64,000 nucleotides of DNA from contig CAYYYJ010000001.1 of NCBI GenBank assembly GCA_964476045.1, forward strand, positions 62,001 to 126,000. The letters run 5' to 3'. Position 1 is the first letter of the stretch, and every line of letters begins with the position of its first letter. Source of the stretch: CAYYYJ01 sp964476045. GTDB lineage: Archaea; Aenigmatarchaeota; Aenigmatarchaeia; QMZP01; JACQNV01. Positions 41,082 to 49,830 of this stretch are shown in pieces. Below the pieces are notes generated by a model. That model had not been told where the DNA came from and did not search any database. It saw only the letters and a program-made list of their open reading frames with translations. A program made the translations under genes and the position numbers.

Positions 41082-41642
41082 TCAGTGGGTGTTTTTCAAC
41101 TTGAAAGCATAAGCATATGCAAACCAGTTCTTAAAAACAGGGATTTTTGGCACAAGTTTTATCTGCTCGTCTAAAATTTCAAAATCATTTTCCTGCAAGA
41201 ATTTTTTAAACTGCGAGTAAGACCAGTACCAAAGATGCTGTCCCATTTGATAGGCATTATGCCTAGATACATTCCCGCCAAGAATTTTTAATCTGTCTGC
41301 CAGCCAGCAGGCATTCGGGGTAGTTATAACAATATATTTGCTTTTGCCTCTTAGGTTATTTAACAATTTAACAGGATCTATAACATGTTCAATTACATCT
41401 ATACAGGTTATGTAATCAAAATTACCTCTGGGCAACTCTTCTTTTTCAACGTTGCATACAAAAGCCTCTATGCCTTGTTTTGCTTTTTTAACTAACTCAG
41501 GATCTATATCGCATCCGATAACCTGACAACCTCTCCTTTCCAATATTTTAGCAAAGTTCCCATCTCCGCAACCAACATCTAAAACTTTGCCTTTATCTAC
41601 CAGTTTTTCTGCTAAAACATATCTTATAGTATCTTCACCCAT
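41082..41642 (-). CDS. SAM-dependent methyltransferase
   Basis: A 186-residue class I enzyme. VLDVGCGDGNFAKILERRG is motif I, IGCDIDPELVKKAK supplies the acidic residue, NFDYITCIDVIEHVIDP is motif II, and KYIVITTPN motif III. The layout is that of UbiG/Methyltransf_23 proteins common in surface-glycan loci. It lies 12 nt after the AsnB gene and 3 nt before the GT39 gene, so it is within the operon. Substrate unknown, most likely a sugar hydroxyl or a carboxyl. Confidence 0.83.
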   Translation of the reverse strand: MGEDTIRYVLAEKLVDKGKVLDVGCGDGNFAKILERRGCQVIGCDIDPELVKKAKQGIEAFVCNVEKEELPRGNFDYITCIDVIEHVIDPVKLLNNLRGKSKYIVITTPNACWLADRLKILGGNVSRHNAYQMGQHLWYWSYSQFKKFLQENDFEILDEQIKLVPKIPVFKNWFAYAYAFKLKNTH

Positions 41643-41654
41643 AACATGCGAACT

Positions 41655-43481
41655 CTACCCATCCAATAGCTTCTCAGGATTCTTAGGCATAGAAACTTTC
41701 TCAGAGTCTATATAAATCTTTCTCCAAATTTCAAAAACCAGCAAACTCCAGAGTTTCTGGTTCGAAACCCGTTTATCTGATATTATTTTTTTAACCAAAT
41801 CCTGATTGTAAGTTCTTTTGTCAAATATTCTTTCCAGATCAGCCTCTCTCAGCCAATCTCTTTGAGGCACATTAAACCCGTGTTTTTTCCTATTTAAAGC
41901 CTCTTTAGGCAAAATATTCTTGACTGCCCTTTTGAGTAAATATTTTTGTTCCCTCAGTTTGACAGAAACCGGTATACTAAAAGAAAATTCTACGAGGTTC
42001 TGGTCAAGATACGGGCATCGTGCTTCTATAGAATTTGCCATACACATTTTATCAACCTTCATTAGGAAATCATCTGCAAGCTTCATTTTTGCATCGAGAT
42101 AAATGATCTTATTTATAAGTCCGCTTTCTTTTTTTTGCAACCAGAAATTCGGAACTTTGGTAAGATTACTCAGATTTTCTCTCCCTCCCCATTTTATTAT
42201 GCTATTTCTCTCACTCTCATTAAAAACCTCGAAATTTCTAACATAAACAAGATCAGGCCTGTTGATAACTTTCATATATTCTGATGCAAGCTTCGCTTTA
42301 GAAGAAATTTTTTTAACCCCGGGAATATTCAAAACAGATCTGAATTTACTGAGGTTCTGTAAGCCAGCAAGTTTTTTATAATACCCATATCCAGCTACAA
42401 GTTCATCTCCACCGTCTCCTGTGAGAACAACAGTAACGTACTTTTTAGTTAATTTAGATATTAGAAAAGTTGGCACAATTGCGGCATCGCCAACTGGTTC
42501 ATCCATATACCAAACAACTTCTGGCAGAATTTTAATAGATTCTTTTTTAGCTGTCAGTTCCTTATGGTTTGTTCCGAAATTTTCAGCTACGTATCTAGCA
42601 TACTTACTCTCATCAAGATCCCTGTCTTCAAATCCAACTGTAAATGTGTTCACCTCTCTTTTCAATTCTTTTCTTAAAATACCGACTATGGCGCTTGAAT
42701 CTATCCCGCCTGATAAATAGACGCCTAGCGGGACTTCTGACATGAGCCTTATATCCACAGATTCCTTTAACAAATCGAAAATTTTTTTAATATAATATTC
42801 ATCGGGCCTTATTTCTTCTTTCAAATCCATATCCCAGTATTTTTTTACTGTAAATTTGCCTCTTTCAAAAATACCCATGTGTCCGGGAAGCAGTTTGTAA
42901 ATTCCTTTAAACATTGTTTCTGGCCCAGGAACGTACTTGAATGCAAGATACTGGTAAAACCCATTTTCATTCACTTCTCTTTCTATTCCACTGTACTCTA
43001 GAATTGCCTTTATCTCTGAAGAAAAAATAAACTTGTCCCCATCCAGATAATAGTAAAGAGGTTTTTTCCCTAGCCTGTCCCTTGCAAGTATGAGCCTTTT
43101 TTTCCTTGCGTCCCAAATAGCAAGCGCAAACATTCCGCGAAGTTTCTCAACAAATTTGTCCCCATATTTTTCATATAAATGAACAATAGCTTCTGTATCT
43201 GTATTCGTATAAAACCTGTGCCCAGATTTCTCAAGATTTTCCTTCAGCTCTTTGAAATTGTAAATTTCGCCATTGAATGTAATCCATATTGTGTTGTCTT
43301 CGTTATGCACTGGTTGGTGCCCGCCCTTGATGTCTATTATGCTCAATCTCCTGTTTCCAAGAAAAATTCCTTTGTCAGAATAAACCCCGCTATCGTTCGG
43401 GCCCCTGTGTTCTATTGCCTTGTTCATCTTTTTTATTAGGTTTGAATCATCTATATTTACATAACCGTTGATCCCGCACAT
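41655..43481 (-). CDS. asnB: AsnB-type glutamine amidotransferase
   Basis: A 608-residue enzyme. Cys2 (MCGINGY) is the glutaminase nucleophile, with HRGPND and the NGEIYNF oxyanion region. The synthetase domain carries the PP-loop YLSGGIDSSAIVG (255-267) that adenylates a carboxylate. It would make Asn from Asp, but AsnB homologues inside surface polysaccharide clusters often amidate sugar carboxylates. Its position between a GT4 and a methyltransferase favours a glycan role, while sequence alone cannot separate the two. Confidence 0.88.
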   Translation of the reverse strand: MCGINGYVNIDDSNLIKKMNKAIEHRGPNDSGVYSDKGIFLGNRRLSIIDIKGGHQPVHNEDNTIWITFNGEIYNFKELKENLEKSGHRFYTNTDTEAIVHLYEKYGDKFVEKLRGMFALAIWDARKKRLILARDRLGKKPLYYYLDGDKFIFSSEIKAILEYSGIEREVNENGFYQYLAFKYVPGPETMFKGIYKLLPGHMGIFERGKFTVKKYWDMDLKEEIRPDEYYIKKIFDLLKESVDIRLMSEVPLGVYLSGGIDSSAIVGILRKELKREVNTFTVGFEDRDLDESKYARYVAENFGTNHKELTAKKESIKILPEVVWYMDEPVGDAAIVPTFLISKLTKKYVTVVLTGDGGDELVAGYGYYKKLAGLQNLSKFRSVLNIPGVKKISSKAKLASEYMKVINRPDLVYVRNFEVFNESERNSIIKWGGRENLSNLTKVPNFWLQKKESGLINKIIYLDAKMKLADDFLMKVDKMCMANSIEARCPYLDQNLVEFSFSIPVSVKLREQKYLLKRAVKNILPKEALNRKKHGFNVPQRDWLREADLERIFDKRTYNQDLVKKIISDKRVSNQKLWSLLVFEIWRKIYIDSEKVSMPKNPEKLLDG

Positions 43482-43493
43482 AAAACATCTTTC

Positions 43494-44615
43494 CTATCCT
43501 TTACGTTTTAAAACTTCTTTGTAAAGATCGCTATACATCTTTGCTGCAGATTGCCAGCTAAAGCCTTTTGCAATTTCTGTGCTTTTCTTCCCAAAGGATT
43601 CTGAAGCCCGCGGATTATCCAGAAGCCAGATTATTTTCTCAGCAAGTTTTTTTGGATCCCCTGTTTCAACCAAAAAGCCGTTCACACCCTCTTTTACAGC
43701 ATCCCTGTGGCCGTCAATGTTTGTTGCGACTACAGGCGCTCCGCATGCCATTGCCTCGAGTAAAGTCTTAGGAAGCCCTTCAGCAAAAGATGGCTGGACA
43801 TAAACAGAGCATCTTCTATAATAGTCCCTGATCTCTTTATGGGCCACATGTCTCAATGAAACATTTTTCCCCAGCCCGAGTTCCCTAACCTCTTTTTGGA
43901 TATTCTGATATTCCTCGTCGCCTTCCTTTCCGCCTAGAATTACAAGTCCGGCATCAGGATACTTCTTCACAATATCTTTCATGGCCCTCACCAAAAAAAC
44001 AAGGCCTTTTTTCTTTACGAACCTGCCGGCTGTGAGGATAAGAACCGCTTTAGGCCTTTTTTCTGGAGGGTTAAAATTGCTCATATCAACCCCGCTAGGT
44101 ATGTAACAGACTTTGCCTTTCAGACCAAAGCTTTTTTCTATTTCTCCTACACCGCTTGATGAGACAGAGACAGCGAAATCAGAATTTTTAGCTATCCTCT
44201 TTGAAGCCCTGAAAAATTCCCAGTAAGACTTTAAGCATTTGAATACATTTTGCCTGTAGACCCTGTAAGCCAGAACAGAGTCGTGAATAGTAAAAATAAC
44301 TGGTTTCTGCAGCCTCCGTGAAAGCGGCAGTATTGGATTGTGTATATGTATTATGTCAGGTTTTTCCTTCCGTATTATCTCAGGCAGGTTCTCCAGGATC
44401 CTTTTTCCGGTTTTCAACAGGAACGGCCTCTCCGCTTTAAATTTGTATATCCTAAAACCGTTTGCCGGAAGCTCTTCGTCTTTGTTCCCGCCGCAGATCA
44501 CAGCTATTTCATTCCCCAGACTTTTTTGCGCAACTGAGAGATTGTAAATGTGCGGTTCTAATCCGCCGCCGATGTCTTTTTCCGGAAACGATGGGCATAT
44601 CCTAAGTATTTTCAT
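43494..44615 (-). CDS. Family 4 glycosyltransferase
   Basis: A 373-residue GT-B enzyme. KILRICPSFPEKDIGGGLEP is the N-terminal loop, IPSGVDMSNFNPP the linker, VLILTAGRFVKKKGLVFLV the start of the donor domain, and SFAEGLPKTLLEAMACGAPVV holds E-x7-E. No membrane helices. It overlaps the 3' end of the RmlB-like gene by 14 nt and is 12 nt from AsnB, so it may transfer the deoxysugar produced by that pathway. Confidence 0.88.
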   Translation of the reverse strand: MKILRICPSFPEKDIGGGLEPHIYNLSVAQKSLGNEIAVICGGNKDEELPANGFRIYKFKAERPFLLKTGKRILENLPEIIRKEKPDIIHIHNPILPLSRRLQKPVIFTIHDSVLAYRVYRQNVFKCLKSYWEFFRASKRIAKNSDFAVSVSSSGVGEIEKSFGLKGKVCYIPSGVDMSNFNPPEKRPKAVLILTAGRFVKKKGLVFLVRAMKDIVKKYPDAGLVILGGKEGDEEYQNIQKEVRELGLGKNVSLRHVAHKEIRDYYRRCSVYVQPSFAEGLPKTLLEAMACGAPVVATNIDGHRDAVKEGVNGFLVETGDPKKLAEKIIWLLDNPRASESFGKKSTEIAKGFSWQSAAKMYSDLYKEVLKRKG

Positions 44616-45576
44616 AAAATCGCGAAAAAGCCTGCTGATAAAATTCTATAGTAGTTTTAATCCCGTCTTCAAACCTGAAAGATGGCTGCCAACCAAGCCC
44701 ATAAAGTTTTTTCGGGTCTACAGAATACCTCCAGTCATGGCCGGGCCTGTCTTTTACAAAATCTATTAGGCCATCTTTTTTCCCCAGAAGTTTCAGTATT
44801 GTCTTGGCAACATCAATATTCTTCTTTTCTGTCTTTGCAGAAATATTATAAACCTCGCCATCTTTTCCATTCCCAATCAAAAAATCCACAGCCCTCGAGT
44901 GGTCGTTTACAAATATCCACTCCCTCATGTTTTCGCCTTTCCCGTAAACGGGGATTTTTTTATTTTTCAAAGCATTTCTGATTATTGTTGGTATGAATTT
45001 TTCTGGATTCTGGTAAGGCCCAAAATTATTGCAGCTTCTGCTTATAACCGTTTTTATTCCATAGGTATTTCTATAAGAATTCACCAGGCATTCTGCGCTT
45101 GCCTTGGTAGCTGAGTAGGGGTTTTTTGGATCAACTTTGCTTTCCTCTGTAAAAGAACCTTGTTTTATGCTACCATAGACCTCATCTGTAGAGATCTGAA
45201 AAAACATTTTTCCAGAATATTTCCTGCACGCTTCCAGTAAAGTATAAACCCCGCAAATATTGCTTCCGATAAAAGGCTTGGGGTCCTTTATAGAGTTATC
45301 GACATGCGTCTCAGCAGCAAAATTAACTATTATGTCTGAACCTTCAACCAGAGGTTCAACAGCCTTTTTCTCAGCTATGTCACCTTTGACGAATCGATAT
45401 CTGCTGTCTTTTTCAACAGCCATCAGGGCATCTTTATTTGCGGCATAAGTTATTTTGTCCAAATTTGTTACTTTTATATTTTTGTATTTGCTGAGAACAA
45501 ACCTGATAAAATCAGAAGCCATGAAGCCCAAACCGCCTGTAACAAGAACAGCCTTATTTTCCATAAAATCAAACAC
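44602..45576 (-). CDS. rmlB: dTDP-glucose 4,6-dehydratase-like SDR
   Basis: A 324-residue extended short-chain dehydrogenase. GGLGFMASDFIRFVL is the NAD-binding loop (the third Gly of GxxGxxG is Ala), NFAAETHVDNS, FFQISTDEVYGS and NPYSATKASAE give the catalytic Ser/Thr-Asp-Glu and Tyr-x3-Lys of RmlB enzymes, and MREWIFVNDHSRAV is a further RmlB signature. It makes 4-keto-6-deoxyglucose nucleotides. With the RmlA gene at 46204 it forms the first half of a deoxyhexose pathway; no RmlC is visible. Confidence 0.88.
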   Translation of the reverse strand: MFDFMENKAVLVTGGLGFMASDFIRFVLSKYKNIKVTNLDKITYAANKDALMAVEKDSRYRFVKGDIAEKKAVEPLVEGSDIIVNFAAETHVDNSIKDPKPFIGSNICGVYTLLEACRKYSGKMFFQISTDEVYGSIKQGSFTEESKVDPKNPYSATKASAECLVNSYRNTYGIKTVISRSCNNFGPYQNPEKFIPTIIRNALKNKKIPVYGKGENMREWIFVNDHSRAVDFLIGNGKDGEVYNISAKTEKKNIDVAKTILKLLGKKDGLIDFVKDRPGHDWRYSVDPKKLYGLGWQPSFRFEDGIKTTIEFYQQAFSRFYENT

Positions 45577-46068
45577 TTAAGGAGCAAAATCTATTTTCCC
45601 CTCTGATGCTTTTTTCAGCCTCTCAACGGTTTTCTGGGGCGCCTCTTTTATAGCTCTTGTAGAACTCGTGGTTTCGCTAAATCCGGAATCCCCTGCCCAT
45701 CTAGGGACAATATGTATGTGCAGATGTTCAACTGTCGCGCCAGATGAAGGCCCCATATTAAACCCTACATTGAATGAGTGGACATCATAAACTTTTTCTG
45801 TCAGATCCAAAAACTTTTTCATCAGCGAGAAAAAATCTTTCAGCTCCTCTTTGGTAAGATCCCTTATATCCTTTACATGCCTTTTGGGCATCACCATAAG
45901 ATGGCCATAATTGTATGGGAACTCATTCGCAATGACAAAAGATGATTCAGTTGAGTGTATCAAAAAGCCTCCCCTGTCTTCTCTGCAAAAAATGCATGCG
46001 CCGAGCTTATCCCCTGGTTTTTTGCGGTAAGCTTCCCTGAATTCTGTATGGATATAGGATTTGAACAT
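45577..46068 (-). CDS. HIT-family nucleotide hydrolase/transferase
   Basis: A 163-residue histidine triad protein. HLHIHIVPRWAGD (about residues 115-127) is the HxHxHxx motif forming the active site, and CIFCRED near the N-terminus gives a zinc-binding pair seen in the Fhit/GalT-like branch. It hydrolyses dinucleotide polyphosphates or moves nucleotidyl groups. It heads the minus-strand operon whose next gene, RmlB, begins one base after its stop. The divergent leader of RmlA lies just upstream. Confidence 0.85.
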   Translation of the reverse strand: MFKSYIHTEFREAYRKKPGDKLGACIFCREDRGGFLIHSTESSFVIANEFPYNYGHLMVMPKRHVKDIRDLTKEELKDFFSLMKKFLDLTEKVYDVHSFNVGFNMGPSSGATVEHLHIHIVPRWAGDSGFSETTSSTRAIKEAPQKTVERLKKASEGKIDFAP

Positions 46069-46092
46069 AATCTTCTAGGTTCTGGGTATAGG

Positions 46093-46203
46093 TTTATATA
46101 GATTTTCCCTATTAAAATCACAAGGGCTGGTATCCGGGGAAGTCCACGCGAACGAAGTGATCTGGATTCTTTTGGGTGCTCGGCCCTTTTTTAAAGGGCT
46201 GAT
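46093..46203 (+). promoter_or_regulatory. RmlA promoter and switch-like structured leader
   Basis: TTTATATA (46093-46100) predicts transcription from about 46120. The leader has AAGGGCTG at 46122-46129 and again at 46194-46201, right before the start codon. Both can pair with CGGCCCTT (46181-46188), so the two helices exclude each other; the second forms the hairpin GCCCTTTTTTAAAGGGC. Between them ATCC/GGAT and CAC/GTG could fold a receptor-like core. Inference: a cis-acting regulator. Confidence 0.5.
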
Positions 46204-47271
46204 ATGAGAGGGTTAATACTCGCCGGAGGTCACGGAACCAGGTTAAGGCCGCTCACTTTTACAATAGCCAAGCAGCTGCTCCCAATAGCAAACAAACCGA
46301 TTTTATTTCATGTAATAGAAGACCTCAAAAACGCTGGGATAACAGAAATAGGGATAATTGTTGGCCATACAGAAGAGCGTGTAAAAAGCATAAAAGATGC
46401 TGTTGGCGACGGCTCCGGTTTCGGTGTAAAAATTACATACATCTTCCAGGATGCGCCGAGAGGTTTGGCTCATGCTGTTCTAATAGCAAAAGATTTTCTA
46501 GGTTCAGGCCCTTTTGTTGTATATCTGGGAGACAATCTGATCAGAGGCGGAATTAAAAAATATGCGGATGAGTTCAAGGCAGGCGATTATGACCTTGGTG
46601 AGTTTTTCGTCCACTATAAGAACCCGGAAAAGTATGGGGTCCCTGTCTTTGATGGAGAGAAGCTTGTCGGTGTAATAGAAAAGCCAAAAACAAAACCAGA
46701 CACAGACCTTGTGCAAAGCGGGGTCTATTTTTTCCGGCCTAACGTATTTGATGTCATTAAAACGCTCAAGCCTTCCCAGAGAAATGAACTGGAGATAACA
46801 GACGCGATGGATAAGATGATCAAAGGGGGCTATAAAGTAAAGTACTGGGTAGCTGAAAACAAGTGGTGGAAAGATACAGGGACTCCCGAAGACATTCTCG
46901 AAGCCAATCAGCTGGCACTTGGAGACATTAAAAAATCGATAACAGGTTATGTAGAAAATACAGTAAAAATAGAAGGTGAGGTCATAGTTTCTGAGGGCAC
47001 AAAAATACAGGGAAACACGAAAATTATAGGCCCTGCAATTATAGGCAAAAATTGCATTATCTCAAATTCCGTGATAGGTCCTTATGTCAGCATAGGCGAC
47101 AACTGTGAGGTCGAAAATTCAAAATTAGAATCGTCGATATTCATGAAAAATTCTAAAATAAACTGCAGTGAAAAAATAAGCCAAAGTATAATAGGTGAAA
47201 ACGCGAGAGTTTCCGATAAAAAAGGATCCTCGAGCCTAATCATCGGTGATGGATGCCAGGTTTCAATATGA
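46204..47271 (+). CDS. rmlA: Glucose-1-phosphate thymidylyltransferase (long RmlA type)
   Basis: A 355-residue sugar nucleotidylyltransferase. LILAGGHGTRLRPLTFTIAK is the pyrophosphorylase signature with the Lys of KQLLP; YLGDNLIRGG holds the metal-binding Asp; and VAENKWWKDTGTPEDILEA closes the active site. The last 110 residues are a left-handed beta-helix of hexapeptide-like repeats (IIGPAIIGKNCIISNSVIGP), as in archaeal long RmlA/GlmU-like enzymes. It would make dTDP- or UDP-glucose for the island. It is under the structured leader described separately and converges with the epimerase at 47263. Confidence 0.88.
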   Translation: MRGLILAGGHGTRLRPLTFTIAKQLLPIANKPILFHVIEDLKNAGITEIGIIVGHTEERVKSIKDAVGDGSGFGVKITYIFQDAPRGLAHAVLIAKDFLGSGPFVVYLGDNLIRGGIKKYADEFKAGDYDLGEFFVHYKNPEKYGVPVFDGEKLVGVIEKPKTKPDTDLVQSGVYFFRPNVFDVIKTLKPSQRNELEITDAMDKMIKGGYKVKYWVAENKWWKDTGTPEDILEANQLALGDIKKSITGYVENTVKIEGEVIVSEGTKIQGNTKIIGPAIIGKNCIISNSVIGPYVSIGDNCEVENSKLESSIFMKNSKINCSEKISQSIIGENARVSDKKGSSSLIIGDGCQVSI

Positions 47272-48093
47272 CCTGGCAAGAAGCCTTATCCCTTTTTCTA
47301 ACCCAATTTTCGGGGACCAGCCAAGAACTCTTTTAGCTAAGCTGTTGTCCCCGCAGGAAAACTTCCTTTTCTCATTGTATTCAGTAAACTCTAGGGCCGC
47401 TTTTTTCTTCAAAGTGTTTTCCAATTCCTTTACAACATCAAGAGTGGTCAACGCCTTCCCGCTGCAGAGGTTGATTATGCCAGTAACATCTTTTGTGATG
47501 GAAAGAAATATGCCTTCAATTATATCATCAACATAAGTCCAGTCCCTTTTTTGCTTTCCGCCGCCCCAGATGCTTAGTGGTCTGCCGTTCTTCAGAGAAT
47601 CAACAAACTTCGATATCATTGCCCCTCTTGCATCTATTTTCTGCCCGGGCCCGTATACATTGAATAACCTGTTTACGACAACAGAAAATTTTTTTGAGTA
47701 GCTGAAGCAAAGTATTTCGCCTATTAGCTTGCTTGCCGAATAAGGCGAGTTTGTAAAATCCGCTGGGTAATCTTCAGTTGCCTTATTCTCTTCGTTTGAA
47801 TTTTTATAAACTTCAGAAGTGCTTACAAAATGAAATCTTTTTACCTTGTTCTGCTCAGCTGCCTTAAGCAGATTCAGGGTGCCTAGAATATTAGTCTCAA
47901 AGATCTCAGATTCGCCGCCTTTAGAAACAGAAGCCAGGTGGCTTATCGCATCGCAGCCTTTTGCCTGCTCTAGGCAGCCAGAATACTTCCTGATGTCGCC
48001 TTTGAACAAAACAGCTTGGTGCCCTTCTGACTCCAGCCTTTTTGCCAGATGTGATCCTATGAAGCCTCTAGCCCCTGTTACCAAAACTTTCAT
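47263..48093 (-). CDS. NAD-dependent nucleotide-sugar epimerase/dehydratase
   Basis: A 276-residue extended SDR. MKVLVTGARGFIGSHLAKRL is the nucleotide-binding loop and true start; a frame with six more N-terminal residues is less likely. FHFVSTSEVYKNS and NSPYSASKLIGE give the Ser and Tyr-x3-Lys catalytic residues; DWTYVDDIIEGI is conserved in UDP-sugar epimerases. Substrate not determined; GalE-like 4-epimerase or dTDP-sugar reductase are both possible. Its 3' end overlaps rmlA by 9 nt. Confidence 0.86.
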   Translation of the reverse strand: MKVLVTGARGFIGSHLAKRLESEGHQAVLFKGDIRKYSGCLEQAKGCDAISHLASVSKGGESEIFETNILGTLNLLKAAEQNKVKRFHFVSTSEVYKNSNEENKATEDYPADFTNSPYSASKLIGEILCFSYSKKFSVVVNRLFNVYGPGQKIDARGAMISKFVDSLKNGRPLSIWGGGKQKRDWTYVDDIIEGIFLSITKDVTGIINLCSGKALTTLDVVKELENTLKKKAALEFTEYNEKRKFSCGDNSLAKRVLGWSPKIGLEKGIRLLARSY

Positions 48094-48173
48094 ACTAAAT
48101 CTCAAAAGCAAAACAACTTTATAAAACTATCCCAATCTGGCTTATATCCACAAACAATAATATTATTCTTGTT

Positions 48174-49118
48174 ATGCCCCCCACGGTAATAGCCCTAATA
48201 CCTGTGTATAACAGCGGGAAATTCATAGAGAAAAGCCTCAATTTTGTTCTGGGACAATACTATCCTGTGAAAGAAGTGTACGTGATAGACGATGGCGGTA
48301 AAGACGACACTGTCCAAATCTCTGAGAAAATAGCGAAATCCTCCAAGAAAATAAAAGTTCATGTCCTAAAAAAACCGCATACAGGGATGAGGGGAAACAT
48401 GCTCAACGATGTGATCAAAAAAATAAGGTGCGACTTGATATGGATTGTTGAAGCAGATGCCTATCACGACAAAGATTTCCTAAAAAACATGGTTAAAGAT
48501 TTTGAAGACCCTCAAGTCGGTGGAGTGATAGGAAGGGAATACCCTATGCACGTAAACACCTTTCTTGACAAGTGCCGTGTGATAGAGTTTGAATACAAGT
48601 ACAAGAATTACAATCCTTATACAGCATGGGTAATCAGGAAAAAGGCCTTGGAAAAAGCTGGCGGATTTTCTGAAAATACGTGGCTTTTTGATGACGTTCT
48701 TTTAGGCAATGATCTGAAAAAGGCTGGCTACAAAATAAAATTCCAGGCAAAGAGCAAAAGACGCCATTTCCAGAAAACCTCGATTAAGGCACTTTTGAGG
48801 CAAAGGCGCTTCTGGGGTTATGCCTACTACCTGACCCTGAAAAACAGGAAGTACATCCCAAAGTACATACCTATATGGACAGCCGGCCTTGTTGCGCTTC
48901 CAGTAGCAGCTTTTTATTATCCAACACTAACGCTGTCAGCTATTGCAGGCCTTTTAGCCCTGCTATTCCTAAATGCCGGGATAAAACTAAAAGGCCACAC
49001 AAAAAATCCGGCTGCGGTAATCTCCATTGTCCTGATAAGACTTTTCAGGCAGATAATAACAACGATTTATTTCTGGCTCGGTTTATTATTAAGGGCAGCT
49101 GGAAAAAACATCCTATGA
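48174..49118 (+). CDS. Family 2 glycosyltransferase
   Basis: A 314-residue GT2. TVIALIPVYNSGKFIEKSLN is the N-terminal GT-A segment, VIDDGGKDDTVQIS the nucleotide-binding loop, and WIVEADAYHD replaces the DxD (ExD). A C-terminal pair of membrane helices (about 238-275) anchors it. It overlaps the next methyltransferase gene by ATGA. Donor and acceptor unknown; the lack of a classic DxD is worth noting but other GT2 members also vary here. Confidence 0.84.
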   Translation: MPPTVIALIPVYNSGKFIEKSLNFVLGQYYPVKEVYVIDDGGKDDTVQISEKIAKSSKKIKVHVLKKPHTGMRGNMLNDVIKKIRCDLIWIVEADAYHDKDFLKNMVKDFEDPQVGGVIGREYPMHVNTFLDKCRVIEFEYKYKNYNPYTAWVIRKKALEKAGGFSENTWLFDDVLLGNDLKKAGYKIKFQAKSKRRHFQKTSIKALLRQRRFWGYAYYLTLKNRKYIPKYIPIWTAGLVALPVAAFYYPTLTLSAIAGLLALLFLNAGIKLKGHTKNPAAVISIVLIRLFRQIITTIYFWLGLLLRAAGKNIL

Positions 49119-49822
49119 ATTATAAACAATTCTATAACGACCTTTTTGAAAGAAGAGGGGCTTATTTCCACAAATGGGTTACCCTGAAAAACAGGACTTA
49201 TCTGGAGCATGCAAGGCGAATAAACAATTTTATTGACAAGACAGGAATTGTGTTGGATTTAGGCTGCGGCGATTGTTACATAACAAACATACTCAGCAAA
49301 AAATCAGACGTTTTAGGGACTGACATTTCCCAGAAAGCTTTGAAACTGGGAAAATCGATCTACCCTAACCTGAAGCTTCTCACAGGCTCTGCAATTGCTA
49401 TTCCGTTAAAAGGCAATTCAGTTGATTTTGTCACGACTAGCAAAATAATAGAGCACCTGACTCCAGAAGATGCAGAGACCATGTTAAAGGAAATAAGACG
49501 TGTGCTTAAGCCAGGCGGAAAGCTTGTCCTAAGCACTTCAAACCCTTTGAACATCTGGGAAAAGATCCTGCACATTTATCTGAGATTCAAATCAGAGGAA
49601 GAGGAGCACCTTAAAGAATATCTCACAGAAGATCTCAGGCAAACAGTTAACAGGCACCTTTCCGTTGAAAAAATAATTGAAAAGGCAGACCCGCCTTTTT
49701 TCAAGCACTTTCCTGGCCTCAGCGCTTTCGTGATGTTTTCGCAAAAACTCTTCTTGAAAATTTTCCCAGTATTTACCAAATATTTTAGGAATCAGTTATA
49801 TGTGGTTGCAGTGAAGAAATAA
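49115..49822 (+). CDS. SAM-dependent methyltransferase
   Basis: A 235-residue class I enzyme starting MNYKQFYNDLFERRGAYF. IVLDLGCGDCYITNIL is motif I, GTDISQKALKLGK the acidic strand, VDFVTTSKIIEHLTPED motif II, LKPGGKLVLSTSNP motif III. The start at 49115 gives an ATGA overlap with the GT2 stop; a longer frame within the GT2 gene is rejected. It was probably made together with GT2 for one modification step. Confidence 0.85.
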   Translation: MNYKQFYNDLFERRGAYFHKWVTLKNRTYLEHARRINNFIDKTGIVLDLGCGDCYITNILSKKSDVLGTDISQKALKLGKSIYPNLKLLTGSAIAIPLKGNSVDFVTTSKIIEHLTPEDAETMLKEIRRVLKPGGKLVLSTSNPLNIWEKILHIYLRFKSEEEEHLKEYLTEDLRQTVNRHLSVEKIIEKADPPFFKHFPGLSAFVMFSQKLFLKIFPVFTKYFRNQLYVVAVKK

Positions 49823-49830
49823 TGCGGAGA

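Noticed and set aside
46121..46190. Possible tRNA or RNase P fragment before rmlA
   Set aside because: No T-loop signature, and far too short for RNase P RNA; treated as an mRNA leader.
48875..49114. N-terminal extension of the methyltransferase at 49115
   Set aside because: It lies wholly inside the GT2 gene in another frame and shows no domain.
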